A stretch of 64,000 nt of DNA from Ruminococcus sp. HUN007 (GCF_000712055.1 NZ_JOOA01000001.1:620001-684000), one strand, 5' to 3'; shown: positions 45,897 to 55,457, numbered from the stretch's first letter. The notes: a model not told the origin generated them from the letters alone. Program-made: numbers and translations.

Positions 45897-46013
45897 TTAA
45901 GGAAACGCTGATTTATGAATAAATCAGCGTGGGGCTCCGGGGTGAAGCCCCGCAAATCCCACCTTCGGAAATCCGGCGAAGCCGGATTTCCGATTTGATC
46001 AGTGTTTCCTTAA
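45897..46013. repeat. 117-bp hairpin repeat, copy 1
   Basis: Terminal inverted repeat TTAAGGAAACGCTGAT / ATCAGTGTTTCCTTAA. Inside are three hairpins: CGCTGATTTA/TAAATCAGCG, GGGGCT/AGCCCC and GGAAATCCGGC/GCCGGATTTCC. It lies between apbE and rnfC, so it would be transcribed within the operon. Confidence 0.9.
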
Positions 46014-46036
46014 TACAATTCTGAAAGGAACATACA

Positions 46037-47305
46037 ATGTTCAGACTAAAAAGCATCATACTTGATCATTTAAAACACACTGCAGGCACGGAAGCCCGGA
46101 TGCTTCCGGATCCTGACAAAGTTCTCATACCAATGTCAATGCACATAGGGACTCCGTGTGAACCCGTTGTAAAAAAGGGCGACCATGTTCTTGCCGGACA
46201 GAAGATCGGTGACTCTGAAGCGAAGATGTCTGTACCTGTACACGCAAGTATATCCGGAACAGTCACTGATATAAAAGACTACAGACTGTTAAACGGTAAA
46301 ACATGCAAAGCAGTCGAAATCAGCTCTGACGGCAAACATAAAACGGCTGACTGCAGTCCGCCTGAAATAACGGACAAAGCTTCATTTCTGAAAGCAGTGC
46401 GTGAGAGCGGAGCATGCGGTCTCGGCGGTGCAGGTTTTCCGGTACACATAAAACTTGACTTAAAAAAAGAAACTGACACACTGATAATTAACGCAGCAGA
46501 ATGTGAACCATACATTACCTCGGATTACCGTCAGATGGTTGAAAAACCGGATGAAGTACTTGGCGGTATCAGACTGGTTATGAAATACACCGGAATCGCA
46601 GGAACAGTTATTGCAATAGAAACAAACAAGCCGGATGTTATAGAGGATTTTGAAAAACTTACCGCAGATATTCCTGAAATAAATGTACTTAAGCTGCCTT
46701 CAGTTTATCCGCAGGGTGCTGAAAAAGTACTCGTCTATTCCTGCACCGGCAGGATAGTCGGCGAAGGTGAGATCCCGGCTGATCAGAAAGTAATCGTAAT
46801 GAATGTTTCGACTGTCGCGTTCCTGTACAGATACTGCTGTACCGGTATTCCTCTTATAAGCCGCAGGATAACTGTAGAAGGCACGGCAGTAAAAAATCCG
46901 CTCAACATATTTGCTCCTGTCGGTACAATGGTGAAAGAGCTTCTCGAATTTACCGGCACTGACATAAACGATGTCAGAAAACTTGTTGCCGGCGGTCCTA
47001 TGATGGGATCATGTCTTATGACAGCAGACACTCCTGTTGTAAAAACAAGCAATTCATTTATCGCGGACAGAGAATATACTGAACCGGTCACAACCTCATG
47101 TATACGATGCGGAAGATGTGTAAGAGCCTGTTCAATGAATCTTATGCCGCTTATGATCGAAAAAGCTTTTATAAACAGAAACACATCAGAACTTAAAAGA
47201 CTCAGGGCCGGACTCTGCATGAACTGCGGAGCCTGCACTTATGTATGTCCGGCTAACAGAAGACTTGCTGAAACAAATCAGCTCGCAAAGGAACTTATCA
47301 GATAA
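46037..47305 (+). CDS. rnfC: Rnf complex subunit C
   Basis: 422 residues. ACGLGGAGFPVHIKL and NAAECEPYITSDYR mark the NADH/FMN-binding region. Two [4Fe-4S] sets lie at the end: CIRCGRCVRACSMNLMP and CMNCGACTYVCPANR. RnfC takes electrons to or from NAD in the ferredoxin:NAD+ oxidoreductase, which pumps Na+ or H+. It is the first rnf gene after apbE, separated by a repeat. AAAGGA precedes ATG 46037. Confidence 0.96.
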   Translation: MFRLKSIILDHLKHTAGTEARMLPDPDKVLIPMSMHIGTPCEPVVKKGDHVLAGQKIGDSEAKMSVPVHASISGTVTDIKDYRLLNGKTCKAVEISSDGKHKTADCSPPEITDKASFLKAVRESGACGLGGAGFPVHIKLDLKKETDTLIINAAECEPYITSDYRQMVEKPDEVLGGIRLVMKYTGIAGTVIAIETNKPDVIEDFEKLTADIPEINVLKLPSVYPQGAEKVLVYSCTGRIVGEGEIPADQKVIVMNVSTVAFLYRYCCTGIPLISRRITVEGTAVKNPLNIFAPVGTMVKELLEFTGTDINDVRKLVAGGPMMGSCLMTADTPVVKTSNSFIADREYTEPVTTSCIRCGRCVRACSMNLMPLMIEKAFINRNTSELKRLRAGLCMNCGACTYVCPANRRLAETNQLAKELIR

Positions 47306-47323
47306 CCCCGGAGGTATAAAATC

Positions 47324-48286
47324 TTGAATAAACTCATCGTTTCACCGTCACCACATCTTAATTCCGAAATAACAACAGCAAAGATAATGTCCCTTGTGCT
47401 GGCAGCTCTCTCTCCCGCAATGGTTGCAGCAGTAGTCTTTTTCGGCGCAAGAGCAGCCGCACTTATAGCTGTCTGTACAGCTTCATCAGTAGTATGTGAA
47501 TACTTCTGCCGCAGGATCATGAAACGTGAACAGACCATAAACGACCTCAGTGCTGCAGTAACAGGTGTGATACTTGCACTGAATCTTCCTGTAACTGTTC
47601 CGTACTGGATGGCAGGGCTCGGCAGCTTCATTGCAGTGGTTATTGTCAAGCAGCTTTTCGGAGGTATCGGCCGGAACTTTGCAAATCCTGCTGTAACAGC
47701 AAGGATCGTACTTATGGTCTCATTTACCGGATACATGACAGACTGGGCAGTGCCTCAGTACTGGCAGGCTGAGGGAACATCATGTTTCGGCGCCCTGTAT
47801 CATACTGCAGACATAATTACAGGTCCTACTCCCCTCGTATCAGGAAACGCATCGCTCACATCACTCTTTCTCGGCAACACAGGAGGCTGTATCGGTGAAA
47901 CATCTGCCGCTGCGCTCCTTGCCGGAGGAATATATCTGATGGTCAAAAAAGTCATTACTCCTGCTGTTCCGGCAGCATATTTAGGTACTGTCGCTCTGCT
48001 TACTCTCATTTCAGGAGGTAATGTTCCCCATTCGCTCATGTCAGGCGGTCTTTTCCTCGGGGCATTCTTCATGGCGACTGACTACACCACATCTCCGGTC
48101 ACTGAAAAAGGAAAGATCATTTTCGGAGCAGGATGCGGTATCATCACTTTCGTTATCAGAAAATACGGAAGCTATCCTGAAGGAGTTTCCTTCTCGATAC
48201 TTCTCATGAACATACTTACTCCTTACATCGACAGGATCTCTGAAAATATTCCGTTCGGATCCCGTTCTGAAAAAAAGGAGGTCTGA
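47324..48286 (+). CDS. rnfD: Rnf complex subunit D
   Basis: 320 residues with about ten membrane helices. LVSPSPHLNSEITTAKIM starts it, then LFGGIGRNFANPAVTARIV and DYTTSPVTEKGKIIFG. The covalent FMN site is DIITGPTPLVS, where the family usually has TGATPL; the acceptor Thr is kept. It starts at TTG 47324 behind GGAGG. Confidence 0.95.
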   Translation: MNKLIVSPSPHLNSEITTAKIMSLVLAALSPAMVAAVVFFGARAAALIAVCTASSVVCEYFCRRIMKREQTINDLSAAVTGVILALNLPVTVPYWMAGLGSFIAVVIVKQLFGGIGRNFANPAVTARIVLMVSFTGYMTDWAVPQYWQAEGTSCFGALYHTADIITGPTPLVSGNASLTSLFLGNTGGCIGETSAAALLAGGIYLMVKKVITPAVPAAYLGTVALLTLISGGNVPHSLMSGGLFLGAFFMATDYTTSPVTEKGKIIFGAGCGIITFVIRKYGSYPEGVSFSILLMNILTPYIDRISENIPFGSRSEKKEV

Positions 48287-48290
48287 AAAA

Positions 48291-48848
48291 ATGCCTGATA
48301 AAATAAAAGGGCCGCTTGTCCTCACCGTTATCTGTACTGTCATATCCGCTCTGCTGATCTTCGTTCACGAAAAGACCTATGTCGACACCACCGGAATTAT
48401 AACAGATGATCTAAAGGCCGGTCTTGAAGAGATCTACGGCGAAGGTGAATACACCATGCTCCGCTCACCTGACGGAAATGTACTGAAATACGACGGAGTC
48501 GATTCAGTTATTGTAAAGGACGACGGAAGCACTGCTTTTGAAGTAACTGCAGACGGATACGCCAGAAACGGTATTCATGTTCTTGTGGGTGTGAATGAAG
48601 ACGGAATAACCGGAATCAGTTTCATTGATCTGGCAGAAACTCCGGGAGTAGGCACAAGAATACGGGATGATAAAAAATTTATAAAACAGTTTACCGGTAT
48701 TTCAGATGAAAGCTTTTCACCTGATGTTCTTACCGGAGCCACCCTCTCCTCAAAGGGTATGAAACGCGCAGCAGACAGTGCGCTTAATGCCTACACCCTG
48801 TACAGAAACGAAACAGAAGAAGGAGGAACAGCCGATGAGCAGCCTTGA
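48291..48848 (+). CDS. rnfG: Rnf complex subunit G
   Basis: 185 residues. One N-terminal membrane helix (GPLVLTVICTVISALLIF) precedes an extracytoplasmic FMN-binding domain with DVLTGATLSSKGM, the Thr to which ApbE links FMN. AAAGGAGG precedes ATG 48291. It overlaps the rnfE start by 14 bases. Confidence 0.95.
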   Translation: MPDKIKGPLVLTVICTVISALLIFVHEKTYVDTTGIITDDLKAGLEEIYGEGEYTMLRSPDGNVLKYDGVDSVIVKDDGSTAFEVTADGYARNGIHVLVGVNEDGITGISFIDLAETPGVGTRIRDDKKFIKQFTGISDESFSPDVLTGATLSSKGMKRAADSALNAYTLYRNETEEGGTADEQP

Positions 48849-49500
48849 AGAATTTAAAAAAGGGATATTAAGAGAAAACCCGACCCTGGTCGGCCTTCTC
48901 GGAATGTGCCCTACCCTTGCGGTCACAACTACGGCTGCAAACGGTATCGGCATGGGACTTGCAACTACATTCGTCCTCATCTGTTCGAATCTTGTTATAT
49001 CCCTTATGAAAAACATTATTCCGAAGTCAGTTAAACTTCCATGCTATATTGTAATAATCGCCGGCTTTGTTACTCTTGTCGAAATGCTTACAAAAGGTTA
49101 TGTACCAGGGCTGTACAAAAGCCTCGGTACCTTTCTTTCCCTTATCACTGTAAACTGCATAATACTCGGACGCGCTGAAGTATTTGCAAGTAAGAACAAA
49201 GTACTTCCTTCGGTAATGGACGGACTGGGAATGGGACTCGGATTTACATGTTCACTCACGCTTATGGCATCGATACGCGAGATACTCGGTGCAGGTACAT
49301 GGTTCGGATTAAAACTTCCTGTACTTAACGCAATGACTTTTTTCATTCTTCCGGCCGGCGGATTTTTCGTTCTCGGATGCATAATAGCCTTCGTAAACAA
49401 GGTGACCAGAAAGAAGCCTCCTGTAAACGCCGGATGCTCCGGCTGCGCTTTAAACAGAGAATGTTCATCATGTGAACACGAAGGAGGTGCCGGAGAATGA
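48835..49500 (+). CDS. rnfE: Rnf complex subunit E
   Basis: 221 residues, mostly membrane helices. NPTLVGLLGMCPTLAVTT at the start is typical, with NCIILGRAEVFASKN and GLGFTCSLTLMASIREILG in the core. The tail NAGCSGCALNRECSSC holds four cysteines beyond the membrane part. ATG 48835 has AGGAGG upstream; the frame is open further back to 48778 without a ribosome site. The stop overlaps the rnfA start. Confidence 0.95.
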   Translation: MSSLEEFKKGILRENPTLVGLLGMCPTLAVTTTAANGIGMGLATTFVLICSNLVISLMKNIIPKSVKLPCYIVIIAGFVTLVEMLTKGYVPGLYKSLGTFLSLITVNCIILGRAEVFASKNKVLPSVMDGLGMGLGFTCSLTLMASIREILGAGTWFGLKLPVLNAMTFFILPAGGFFVLGCIIAFVNKVTRKKPPVNAGCSGCALNRECSSCEHEGGAGE

Positions 49501-50075
49501 AAACCTTCTTTGCAATAATGCTTGCAGCACTTCTCACAGACAATTTCGTGCTCACAAAGTTCATGGGTATCTGTCCTTTTCTGGGAGTCTCAAAGAAAGC
49601 CTCCTCCAGTCTGGGCATGGGTGCAGCAGTCACCTTTGTTATGGTCTGTGCTGCTGCAGTTACTTACCCGTTTTATCATTTTGTACTCGAACCTCTGGGC
49701 ATAACATATCTTAAAACCATTGCCTTCATTCTTATAATCGCGCTCTTTGTTCAGCTGGTGGAAACCGCACTGAAAAAACTCATCCCGCCGCTCTATAAGG
49801 CCCTCGGTGTGTATCTGCCGCTCATCACCACAAACTGTGCGGTACTCGGACTGACTATTCTCAACATCGACAATGAATACACTTTCCTTCAGTCCGTGGA
49901 AAATGCATTTTTCTCAGGTGCCGGATTTCTTATGGTACTGCTTCTGTTTTCAGGAGTACGTTCAAGAGTGGAAGAAGCAGATGTTCCCGAAACTTTCAAA
50001 GGAGTTCCGGCCACACTTATAGCAGCTGCGATTCTTTCATTAAGTTTTCTCGGCTTTTCCGGTATAGGCGGTTAA
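49497..50075 (+). CDS. rnfA: Rnf complex subunit A
   Basis: 192 residues with six membrane helices. LTDNFVLTKFMGICPFLGVS and LPLITTNCAVLGL match RnfA/NqrE. The two cysteines of the membrane iron site (GICPF, TNCAVLG) are present. It overlaps rnfE by four bases (ATGA). Confidence 0.96.
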   Translation: MKTFFAIMLAALLTDNFVLTKFMGICPFLGVSKKASSSLGMGAAVTFVMVCAAAVTYPFYHFVLEPLGITYLKTIAFILIIALFVQLVETALKKLIPPLYKALGVYLPLITTNCAVLGLTILNIDNEYTFLQSVENAFFSGAGFLMVLLLFSGVRSRVEEADVPETFKGVPATLIAAAILSLSFLGFSGIGG

Positions 50076-50100
50076 GTTATAACTGAAAGGGGATCAGACA

Positions 50101-50904
50101 ATGTTAAATGAATACATTATTCCTGTGGCAGTGTTTGCAGTCACAGGACTTACTTCCGGGGTACTTCTCACTGCCGCTTCGAAGATATTTGAAGTGAAAA
50201 CTGATGAACGCACAGAAAAGATAAGTGAGATCCTTCCGCAGGCAAACTGCGGCTCATGCGGATACGCAGGATGCGCTGACTACGCAGATGCAATAATCTC
50301 AAAAGGAGAAAAAACAAATCTCTGCCGTCCGGGCGGTACTGAAACTGCGAAAAAGATCTCTGAAATAACCGGTTCAGATGCCGGAGAAGTCACAGAGACA
50401 TATGCTGCCGTACTTTGCAGAGGTGACTGCAGTGCTGCAGACACGAAATATGTTTTTGCAGGAATACATTCATGCGCTTCCGTAAAACGATACTATGCAG
50501 GAAACAGCACCTGTGCCTATGGCTGTGCAGGTTACGGTGACTGTGCTGCTGTATGCGGATATAATGCCGTAAGCATAGAAAATTCTGTCGCACACATTGA
50601 TCCTGAACTGTGCAGAGGATGCGGCTCATGCGCTAAAGTCTGTCCTAAGGGTCTGATCGCCCTTATTCCGCGAAGCAAAGGATATACCGTTCTGTGTTCC
50701 TCACGCGACAACGGAAAAGCCACAAAGCTCGCATGTAAAAACGGTTGTATCGGCTGCAGAATGTGTGAAAAAGCCTGTAAGCACGAAGCAGTTACCGTCA
50801 CAGACTTTCATGCTTCCATTGACCCCTCAAAGTGCACCGGCTGCGGATCATGCGCAGAAAAATGTCCTGTCGGCGCTATACGGAAAATCAACTGTACAGA
50901 ATAA
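50101..50904 (+). CDS. rnfB: Rnf complex subunit B
   Basis: 267 residues. An N-terminal membrane helix precedes the cluster motif ANCGSCGYAGCADYADA...LCRPGG. Several ferredoxin-type sets follow: CAYGCAGYGDCAAVCGY, CRGCGSCAKVCPKG, CIGCRMCEKACK and CTGCGSCAEKCPVG. It accepts electrons from ferredoxin. AAAGGGG lies upstream, and a long-stem terminator follows. Confidence 0.96.
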   Translation: MLNEYIIPVAVFAVTGLTSGVLLTAASKIFEVKTDERTEKISEILPQANCGSCGYAGCADYADAIISKGEKTNLCRPGGTETAKKISEITGSDAGEVTETYAAVLCRGDCSAADTKYVFAGIHSCASVKRYYAGNSTCAYGCAGYGDCAAVCGYNAVSIENSVAHIDPELCRGCGSCAKVCPKGLIALIPRSKGYTVLCSSRDNGKATKLACKNGCIGCRMCEKACKHEAVTVTDFHASIDPSKCTGCGSCAEKCPVGAIRKINCTE

Positions 50905-50935
50905 AAAGGACTGCCCTCAGAAAAGTCCTGAATAC

Positions 50936-51000
50936 AAAACAGATCAGGATAACCTCCCCGCGTAAGTACAATACACCGGATGGTTATCCTGATCTGTTTT
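50936..51000. terminator. Long-stem terminator between rnfB and lipoprotein gene
   Basis: A 19-bp perfect stem (50936-50954 with 50982-51000) closes a 27-base loop. Its ends supply T-runs on both strands, so it can serve both convergent genes. Confidence 0.88.
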
Positions 51001-51048
51001 TAATTATTCATTCAGCCTTTTTCAAATGGCCTTGCTTTAATTCATTAC

Positions 51049-52005
51049 TTAACTTTTTGTAAATCCTGATATACCGTCGCTGATAACAGTTACCGGGAAA
51101 TCACCAGTAAATCTGAAGCTGTAAAGAAGCTCTTCATTTTCGTTGTAAAGGTTGTACCAGTACACAGCATAGTTATCAACATCAAAGTTGTATTCAACAT
51201 AAGCTTTGCCTGCAGTCACAGTTGTACCGTCAGCATCAGTTTTTTCAAAATCACCGGCATACGGAGTGCAGTTTTTGAATTCGATCACCGTTCCTGATGC
51301 ATCCTCCCACTTTCCTGCAAGAGCTGTAATCGTCGGTCCGGCAGTACCCGGTCTCGGATTTTCCGTAACTCTTATGAAACCGGCTGCATTTGGTACAGGA
51401 GCCTCTTTCTCAGTTACTTCTGATGTTTCTGCAGTTTCGGTAATCCCTGCAGCTGCGCTTTCTGTTTCACGTACAAAGAGAAATCCGGCATTTTCTCCAG
51501 AACGGAGTTCTTCTCTCAGTTTACCGTTTTCATCCGGTCCGGTTCCTTTTGCAAAATCACACCAGAGTGAACCCTTCTCATTATAGAAGTAAAAACGCTC
51601 TGATTTGTCCGTTTCATCATTTTTTATATGAACTGTACCGTTTATTTCAACACCGCTCGGATAGGAAACAGTAAATGTTCCGTCCTCACTGACTATGAGA
51701 GTTCCGGCATCAATAGAATCTGCTTCATTCCATTCACCTGCTACTTCAGCAAGACTGGAAACTGCTGAACCTGAAGGAGCTGTTCCTTCCTTTACAGCAG
51801 CGGAAGCGGATGCTTCAGGCATTTCCGGAGTTTCAGTTACGGCCTGGATCTCTGTTCCGGAAGCTGTATCTGCCGGAACGGCAGGAGCAGTAACTGCAGT
51901 ATCTTCAGCGATCCTTATACTTATCTGTTCCTCAGGACCACAGCCTGTCATCGCAAGACAGAGCATCGATGCCAGAATAAATAAAAACTGTGTCTTCTTT
52001 TTCAT
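51049..52005 (-). CDS. Putative lipoprotein with two beta-rich domains
   Basis: 318 residues. The signal peptide (KKKTQFLFILASMLCLAMTGC) ends in a lipobox with Cys21-type anchoring. A Thr/Ala/Glu-rich low-complexity linker follows. Two similar beta-rich units begin AGEWNEADS (about 90) and AGKWEDASG (about 228). They look like a duplicated lipocalin-like or DUF-type fold. The function is unknown. It is convergent with rnfB and shares its terminator. Confidence 0.75.
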   Translation of the reverse strand: MKKKTQFLFILASMLCLAMTGCGPEEQISIRIAEDTAVTAPAVPADTASGTEIQAVTETPEMPEASASAAVKEGTAPSGSAVSSLAEVAGEWNEADSIDAGTLIVSEDGTFTVSYPSGVEINGTVHIKNDETDKSERFYFYNEKGSLWCDFAKGTGPDENGKLREELRSGENAGFLFVRETESAAAGITETAETSEVTEKEAPVPNAAGFIRVTENPRPGTAGPTITALAGKWEDASGTVIEFKNCTPYAGDFEKTDADGTTVTAGKAYVEYNFDVDNYAVYWYNLYNENEELLYSFRFTGDFPVTVISDGISGFTKS

Positions 52006-52048
52006 AAAGTTTCTCCTTAAACAACGAACGGTATTTCCGGACGTATCC

Positions 52049-54409
52049 TTAAAGTTTCTTCATCATGGCGAAATTCGACATTATCTTCTTTGTGCCGATC
52101 TCGTCGAACGCGATCTCAAGAAGTGCATCATTTCCCATCGGCTTGACAGAAATGACTGTACCCTGTCCGAACTTTTCATGATCGACCCTGTCACCGGCAA
52201 AATAGTCAACATGTTTCTTAGTGGTGCCGGGTCTGGAATTCTTCTTTGCAAGAAGCTGCTGCTGGAATGAAAGTGTGTTCATTGCTGAATGTGATCTTGA
52301 CTTTGCACTTGCAGGAACTGTTGTCGATATCCTGTCTTCCTTGAAGATAACATCAGGATCTATCTCCTTGATGAATCTGGACTTCATATTGCGGCTGGTA
52401 GTACCGAAGAGCATACGCTGCGAAGCATGTATAAGACAAAGTTTCTGTTTAGCTCTTGTAACAGCAACGTAGGCAAGACGTCTTTCCTCCTCCATGTCCT
52501 CATCGTTCATCATGGATCTTGTTCCAGGGAAAATCCCGTCTTCCATTCCTATAACATATACGTTTTCAAATTCAAGACCCTTTGCCGAATGGATCGTCAT
52601 GAGTGTTACACATTCAGCATTGTCATCCATCTTGTCAAGGTCAGTGTAAAGAGCTATGTCGGCAAGGAATCCGTCAAGAGTTGAATCTTCATTGTTCTTC
52701 TGGTATTCCACCATTGTAGTCTTGAGTTCCTCGATATTTTCGAGTCTTGTCTCTCCCTCAGTTCCCTGGGTCAAAAGATAGCTTCTGTAACCTGATTTTT
52801 CAAGCAGTTCATCAAGAAGTGTATCAAGCGGAACTGTGTCGACCATATCAGCAAGTGAATCAAAAATACCTGCAAGACTCTTGAGCGAATTGGCTTTCTT
52901 TGAAAGAAGAGGATAATCGGATGCCTCGCGCATTACCTCTATCGGAGAAAGTGCATTTGCCACGCATATCTCATCAAGATTTTTGATGGTAGCTTCACCG
53001 ATACCGCGCTTAGGTTCATTTACTATACGCTTGAAACGCATCATGTCGTAGCAGTTGTTAAGTACGCTCAAGTAAGCTATAATATCCTTTATTTCCTTGC
53101 GGTCATAGAATTTCATGCCTCCGTAGACCCTGTAAGGAATATTGTTCTGCACAAGTGCACGTTCAATGATGTTCGACTGCGCATTCATTCTGTAGAGGAT
53201 CGCATTGTCACTGAAATGTCCTCCTGCCTTCTTGTCAGCCATTATAGCGCTTGCGACATATCTTGCTTCATCGTTTTCATCCGATGCCTTGTATACGTGT
53301 ACCTTTCCGCCGTCATCGCCGTCACACCACAGAGTTTTCGGCTTTCTTCCCCTGTTGTTCTTTATTACTGAGTTTGCAGCGGCAAGAATGTTCTTTGTTG
53401 AACGGTAATTCTGTTCCAGCCTTATTACACGGCAGTTCTCAAACTGATCCTCAAAGCTTAGTATGTTTTCGATGGTAGCTCCCCTGAAGCGGTAAATACT
53501 CTGGTCATCATCACCTACAACACAGATATTTCTGTATTTTGCGGAAAGAAGACTTACGAGTCTGAACTGTGCATAATTGGTATCCTGATATTCATCGACC
53601 ATTATGTAGCGGTAACGGTTCTGATAGTGTTCGAGGATCTCCGGATAGTCTTCAAAAAGCTCGACCGTGAGCATGATGATATCATCAAAATCAAGTGCAT
53701 TTGCAGCAAGAAGCCTTTTCTGGTACTCGCGGTAGACCTTTGCATATACTGAATACTTGAAATCATCTGCATTTTCCTTTATTGCTTCTTCGGGTGACAT
53801 GAGCTTGTCCTTTGATCTGCTTATGAACACTGCTGCGGATTTGGCGTTGAAGGCTTTGTCCGTTATGCTCATATCAGCCATGCATGTCTTGATAAGCTTC
53901 TGGCTTTCATCTGAATCATAGATGGTAAAACTGCTGCTGTATCCAAGATTGGTTATCTCACGTCTCAGAATACGTACACAGGCTGAATGAAATGTGGCTG
54001 CGTTTACATCAAGTCCGGATGTTCCGAGCATTCCTTCAAGTCTTGTGCGCAGCTCATTTGCTGCCTTGTTGGTAAAGGTAATGGCAAGTATTTTCCACGG
54101 ATCTACAGGATCGACAGCGACGATCTCTTTTAAACGTTCATGATCATCTGTCCTGCCTTCAGCATAATCGTCAAGAAACTGCAGATCATCATCTGATACT
54201 GCATTAACAGTATCTTCATTGTAAGCATTACCGAAGCTTATCATGTTCGCGATTCTGTTAATAATAGCTGTAGTTTTTCCGCTTCCGGCACCGGCAAGAA
54301 CAAGAACAGGACCGTTGATGGTAAATACCGCTTCTCTCTGCGGATCATTCATCCTGTCAAAGTATTTTCTCAGTGCCTTCTGCTTAAGCGTGGTAAAGTT
54401 ATCAGTCAT
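52049..54409 (-). CDS. pcrA: UvrD/PcrA-type DNA helicase
   Basis: A 786-residue SF1A helicase. LNDPQREAV-type Q motif (MNDPQREAVF), Walker A AGAGSGKTTAIINR, TFTNKAANELRTR, VDEYQDTNYAQF, VGDDDQSIYRFRGA, EQNYRSTKNIL and VTLMTIHSAKGLEF are present. The C-terminal tail (about 700-786) has the RNA-polymerase-binding Tudor-like fold (GDRVDHEKFGQGTVISV). It unwinds DNA in repair and clears RNA polymerase. Confidence 0.95.
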   Translation of the reverse strand: MTDNFTTLKQKALRKYFDRMNDPQREAVFTINGPVLVLAGAGSGKTTAIINRIANMISFGNAYNEDTVNAVSDDDLQFLDDYAEGRTDDHERLKEIVAVDPVDPWKILAITFTNKAANELRTRLEGMLGTSGLDVNAATFHSACVRILRREITNLGYSSSFTIYDSDESQKLIKTCMADMSITDKAFNAKSAAVFISRSKDKLMSPEEAIKENADDFKYSVYAKVYREYQKRLLAANALDFDDIIMLTVELFEDYPEILEHYQNRYRYIMVDEYQDTNYAQFRLVSLLSAKYRNICVVGDDDQSIYRFRGATIENILSFEDQFENCRVIRLEQNYRSTKNILAAANSVIKNNRGRKPKTLWCDGDDGGKVHVYKASDENDEARYVASAIMADKKAGGHFSDNAILYRMNAQSNIIERALVQNNIPYRVYGGMKFYDRKEIKDIIAYLSVLNNCYDMMRFKRIVNEPKRGIGEATIKNLDEICVANALSPIEVMREASDYPLLSKKANSLKSLAGIFDSLADMVDTVPLDTLLDELLEKSGYRSYLLTQGTEGETRLENIEELKTTMVEYQKNNEDSTLDGFLADIALYTDLDKMDDNAECVTLMTIHSAKGLEFENVYVIGMEDGIFPGTRSMMNDEDMEEERRLAYVAVTRAKQKLCLIHASQRMLFGTTSRNMKSRFIKEIDPDVIFKEDRISTTVPASAKSRSHSAMNTLSFQQQLLAKKNSRPGTTKKHVDYFAGDRVDHEKFGQGTVISVKPMGNDALLEIAFDEIGTKKIMSNFAMMKKL

Positions 54410-54602
54410 TAAAACTACTCCTGTCAGTACATTTTTTCAGCAACGGTGCTGAAATGCTGTGAAATCATTTAATTAAACCTTATTTATTATACCACATCTG
54501 AAGCCTTTTTCATAGAATTAAAAGTTAATAATCTTAAGATACATTTACCACTTTTATTACACACATTTACCATAGCAAAACCTACTTAAATCCTATGAAA
54601 AC
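54410..54602. other. Intergenic region upstream of pcrA
   Basis: AT-rich; it should hold the pcrA promoter. I see no gene, repeat or RNA motif in this part. The adjoining stretch up to 54920 holds the candidate ncRNA. Confidence 0.4.
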
Positions 54603-54796
54603 AAAAATCCCTGCGTCTTTCGACGCAGGAACTTCTGCTGTAGTATGTCAAAATAAGAATTTATCATAAGCCTGCTAAAAAGCGGAAAACACCCGCTGCT
54701 GTCTCCAGTCTGATGCTCCGGATAAACGATCTTTACTTTTTTCTCTGTATTCCTTATAAATAATGCAAAGCCGCTGTCCTCAAATTCTCCCCTCGG
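54603..54796 (-). ncRNA. Candidate small structured RNA, about 194 nt
   Basis: A gene-free stretch has a full transcription unit on the minus strand: -35 TTGCAT, a 17-base spacer, -10 TAAAAT, a predicted start near 54796, and a terminator hairpin at 54610-54629 with a T-run. Inside, AGAATTT pairs with AAATTCT near both ends, and AGCGG/CCGCT and CTG-GAGA-CAG hairpins lie between. No open frame of note is present. The length (about 190 nt) and closed-rod possibility recall 6S RNA, but I could not match known 6S, SRP or RNase P sequence motifs. Confidence 0.5.
54610..54629 (-). terminator. Terminator of candidate ncRNA
   Basis: CCTGCGTC (54610-54617) pairs with GACGCAGG (54622-54629) over TTTC. 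On the minus strand ATTTTT follows. It is 290 bases from the nearest upstream minus-strand gene. Confidence 0.85.
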
Positions 54797-54802
54797 TTTT
54801 TA

Positions 54803-54831
54803 ATTTTATCATTTTTTAAGAAACAATGCAA
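54803..54831 (-). promoter_or_regulatory. Sigma-A promoter of candidate ncRNA
   Basis: Minus-strand -35 TTGCAT (54826-54831), 17-base spacer, -10 TAAAAT (54803-54808). Confidence 0.7.
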
Positions 54832-54920
54832 TAGGTTTTGGGTGAACGGTAGGCTATAGCGGGTAAACGGTCGTTTTTTCTCTTAAATATACAGAACTGG
54901 TTTCACATTGCCATGGTGTA

Positions 54921-55457
54921 TCATTCCTCTTCTGGCGGAAGTTCTCCAATATTATTTCTGAGAGAAGGTTTGAGTCCGTGCTTTAATTCGCGGAGGACCT
55001 TTACTGAAGGTGAAAAAAGAAGGCGGCATTTTCCGTAGGTAGGATGTTCAAAATCGCCGTAGAATGTCGGGAGCACCTCTGAAGATGTTCCTACAGCCCA
55101 GATAACTGTTTCATCTCCTGACTTAAGATCTTCAGTGTATTTTCCGAAATCAACGAAATCTCCTGTTTTTACAGTAATAAGCTTTTTTCTTCTTTTCTTG
55201 GCAAGGATCTTGTCAATATCAAGTTCGTTATTAACAACCAGATATTCATATTCAACATCATAATTGGTCCCGAGATAAAGTCCGCCGTAAAACGCTCCGA
55301 CACCAAGAAATATTCCGACAACTGCGACCTTCAGCATCTGTGCCAGAAAAATTATCAGAATACCTGCAGCCACACCGCCGGCATAGCACAGGCCCCTTTT
55401 CATTTTGTCAGACCCGTTATCTGCTTTTTTTACTATCTGTTCTGCATAAGAATCCAT
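54921..55457 (-). CDS. Conserved membrane protein of unknown function
   Basis: 178 residues. Two adjacent hydrophobic helices (about 25-60: CYAGGVAAGILIIFLAQML, VAVVGIFLGVGAFYGGLYLG) are followed by a soluble beta-rich region (YEYLVVNNELDIDKILAKKR, RKKLITVKTGDFVDF). That region resembles a PH-like fold in which membrane-linked DUF proteins of Clostridia are grouped (DUF6106-type is my best guess). GGAGG precedes ATG 55457. Function unknown. Confidence 0.75.
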   Translation of the reverse strand: MDSYAEQIVKKADNGSDKMKRGLCYAGGVAAGILIIFLAQMLKVAVVGIFLGVGAFYGGLYLGTNYDVEYEYLVVNNELDIDKILAKKRRKKLITVKTGDFVDFGKYTEDLKSGDETVIWAVGTSSEVLPTFYGDFEHPTYGKCRLLFSPSVKVLRELKHGLKPSLRNNIGELPPEEE

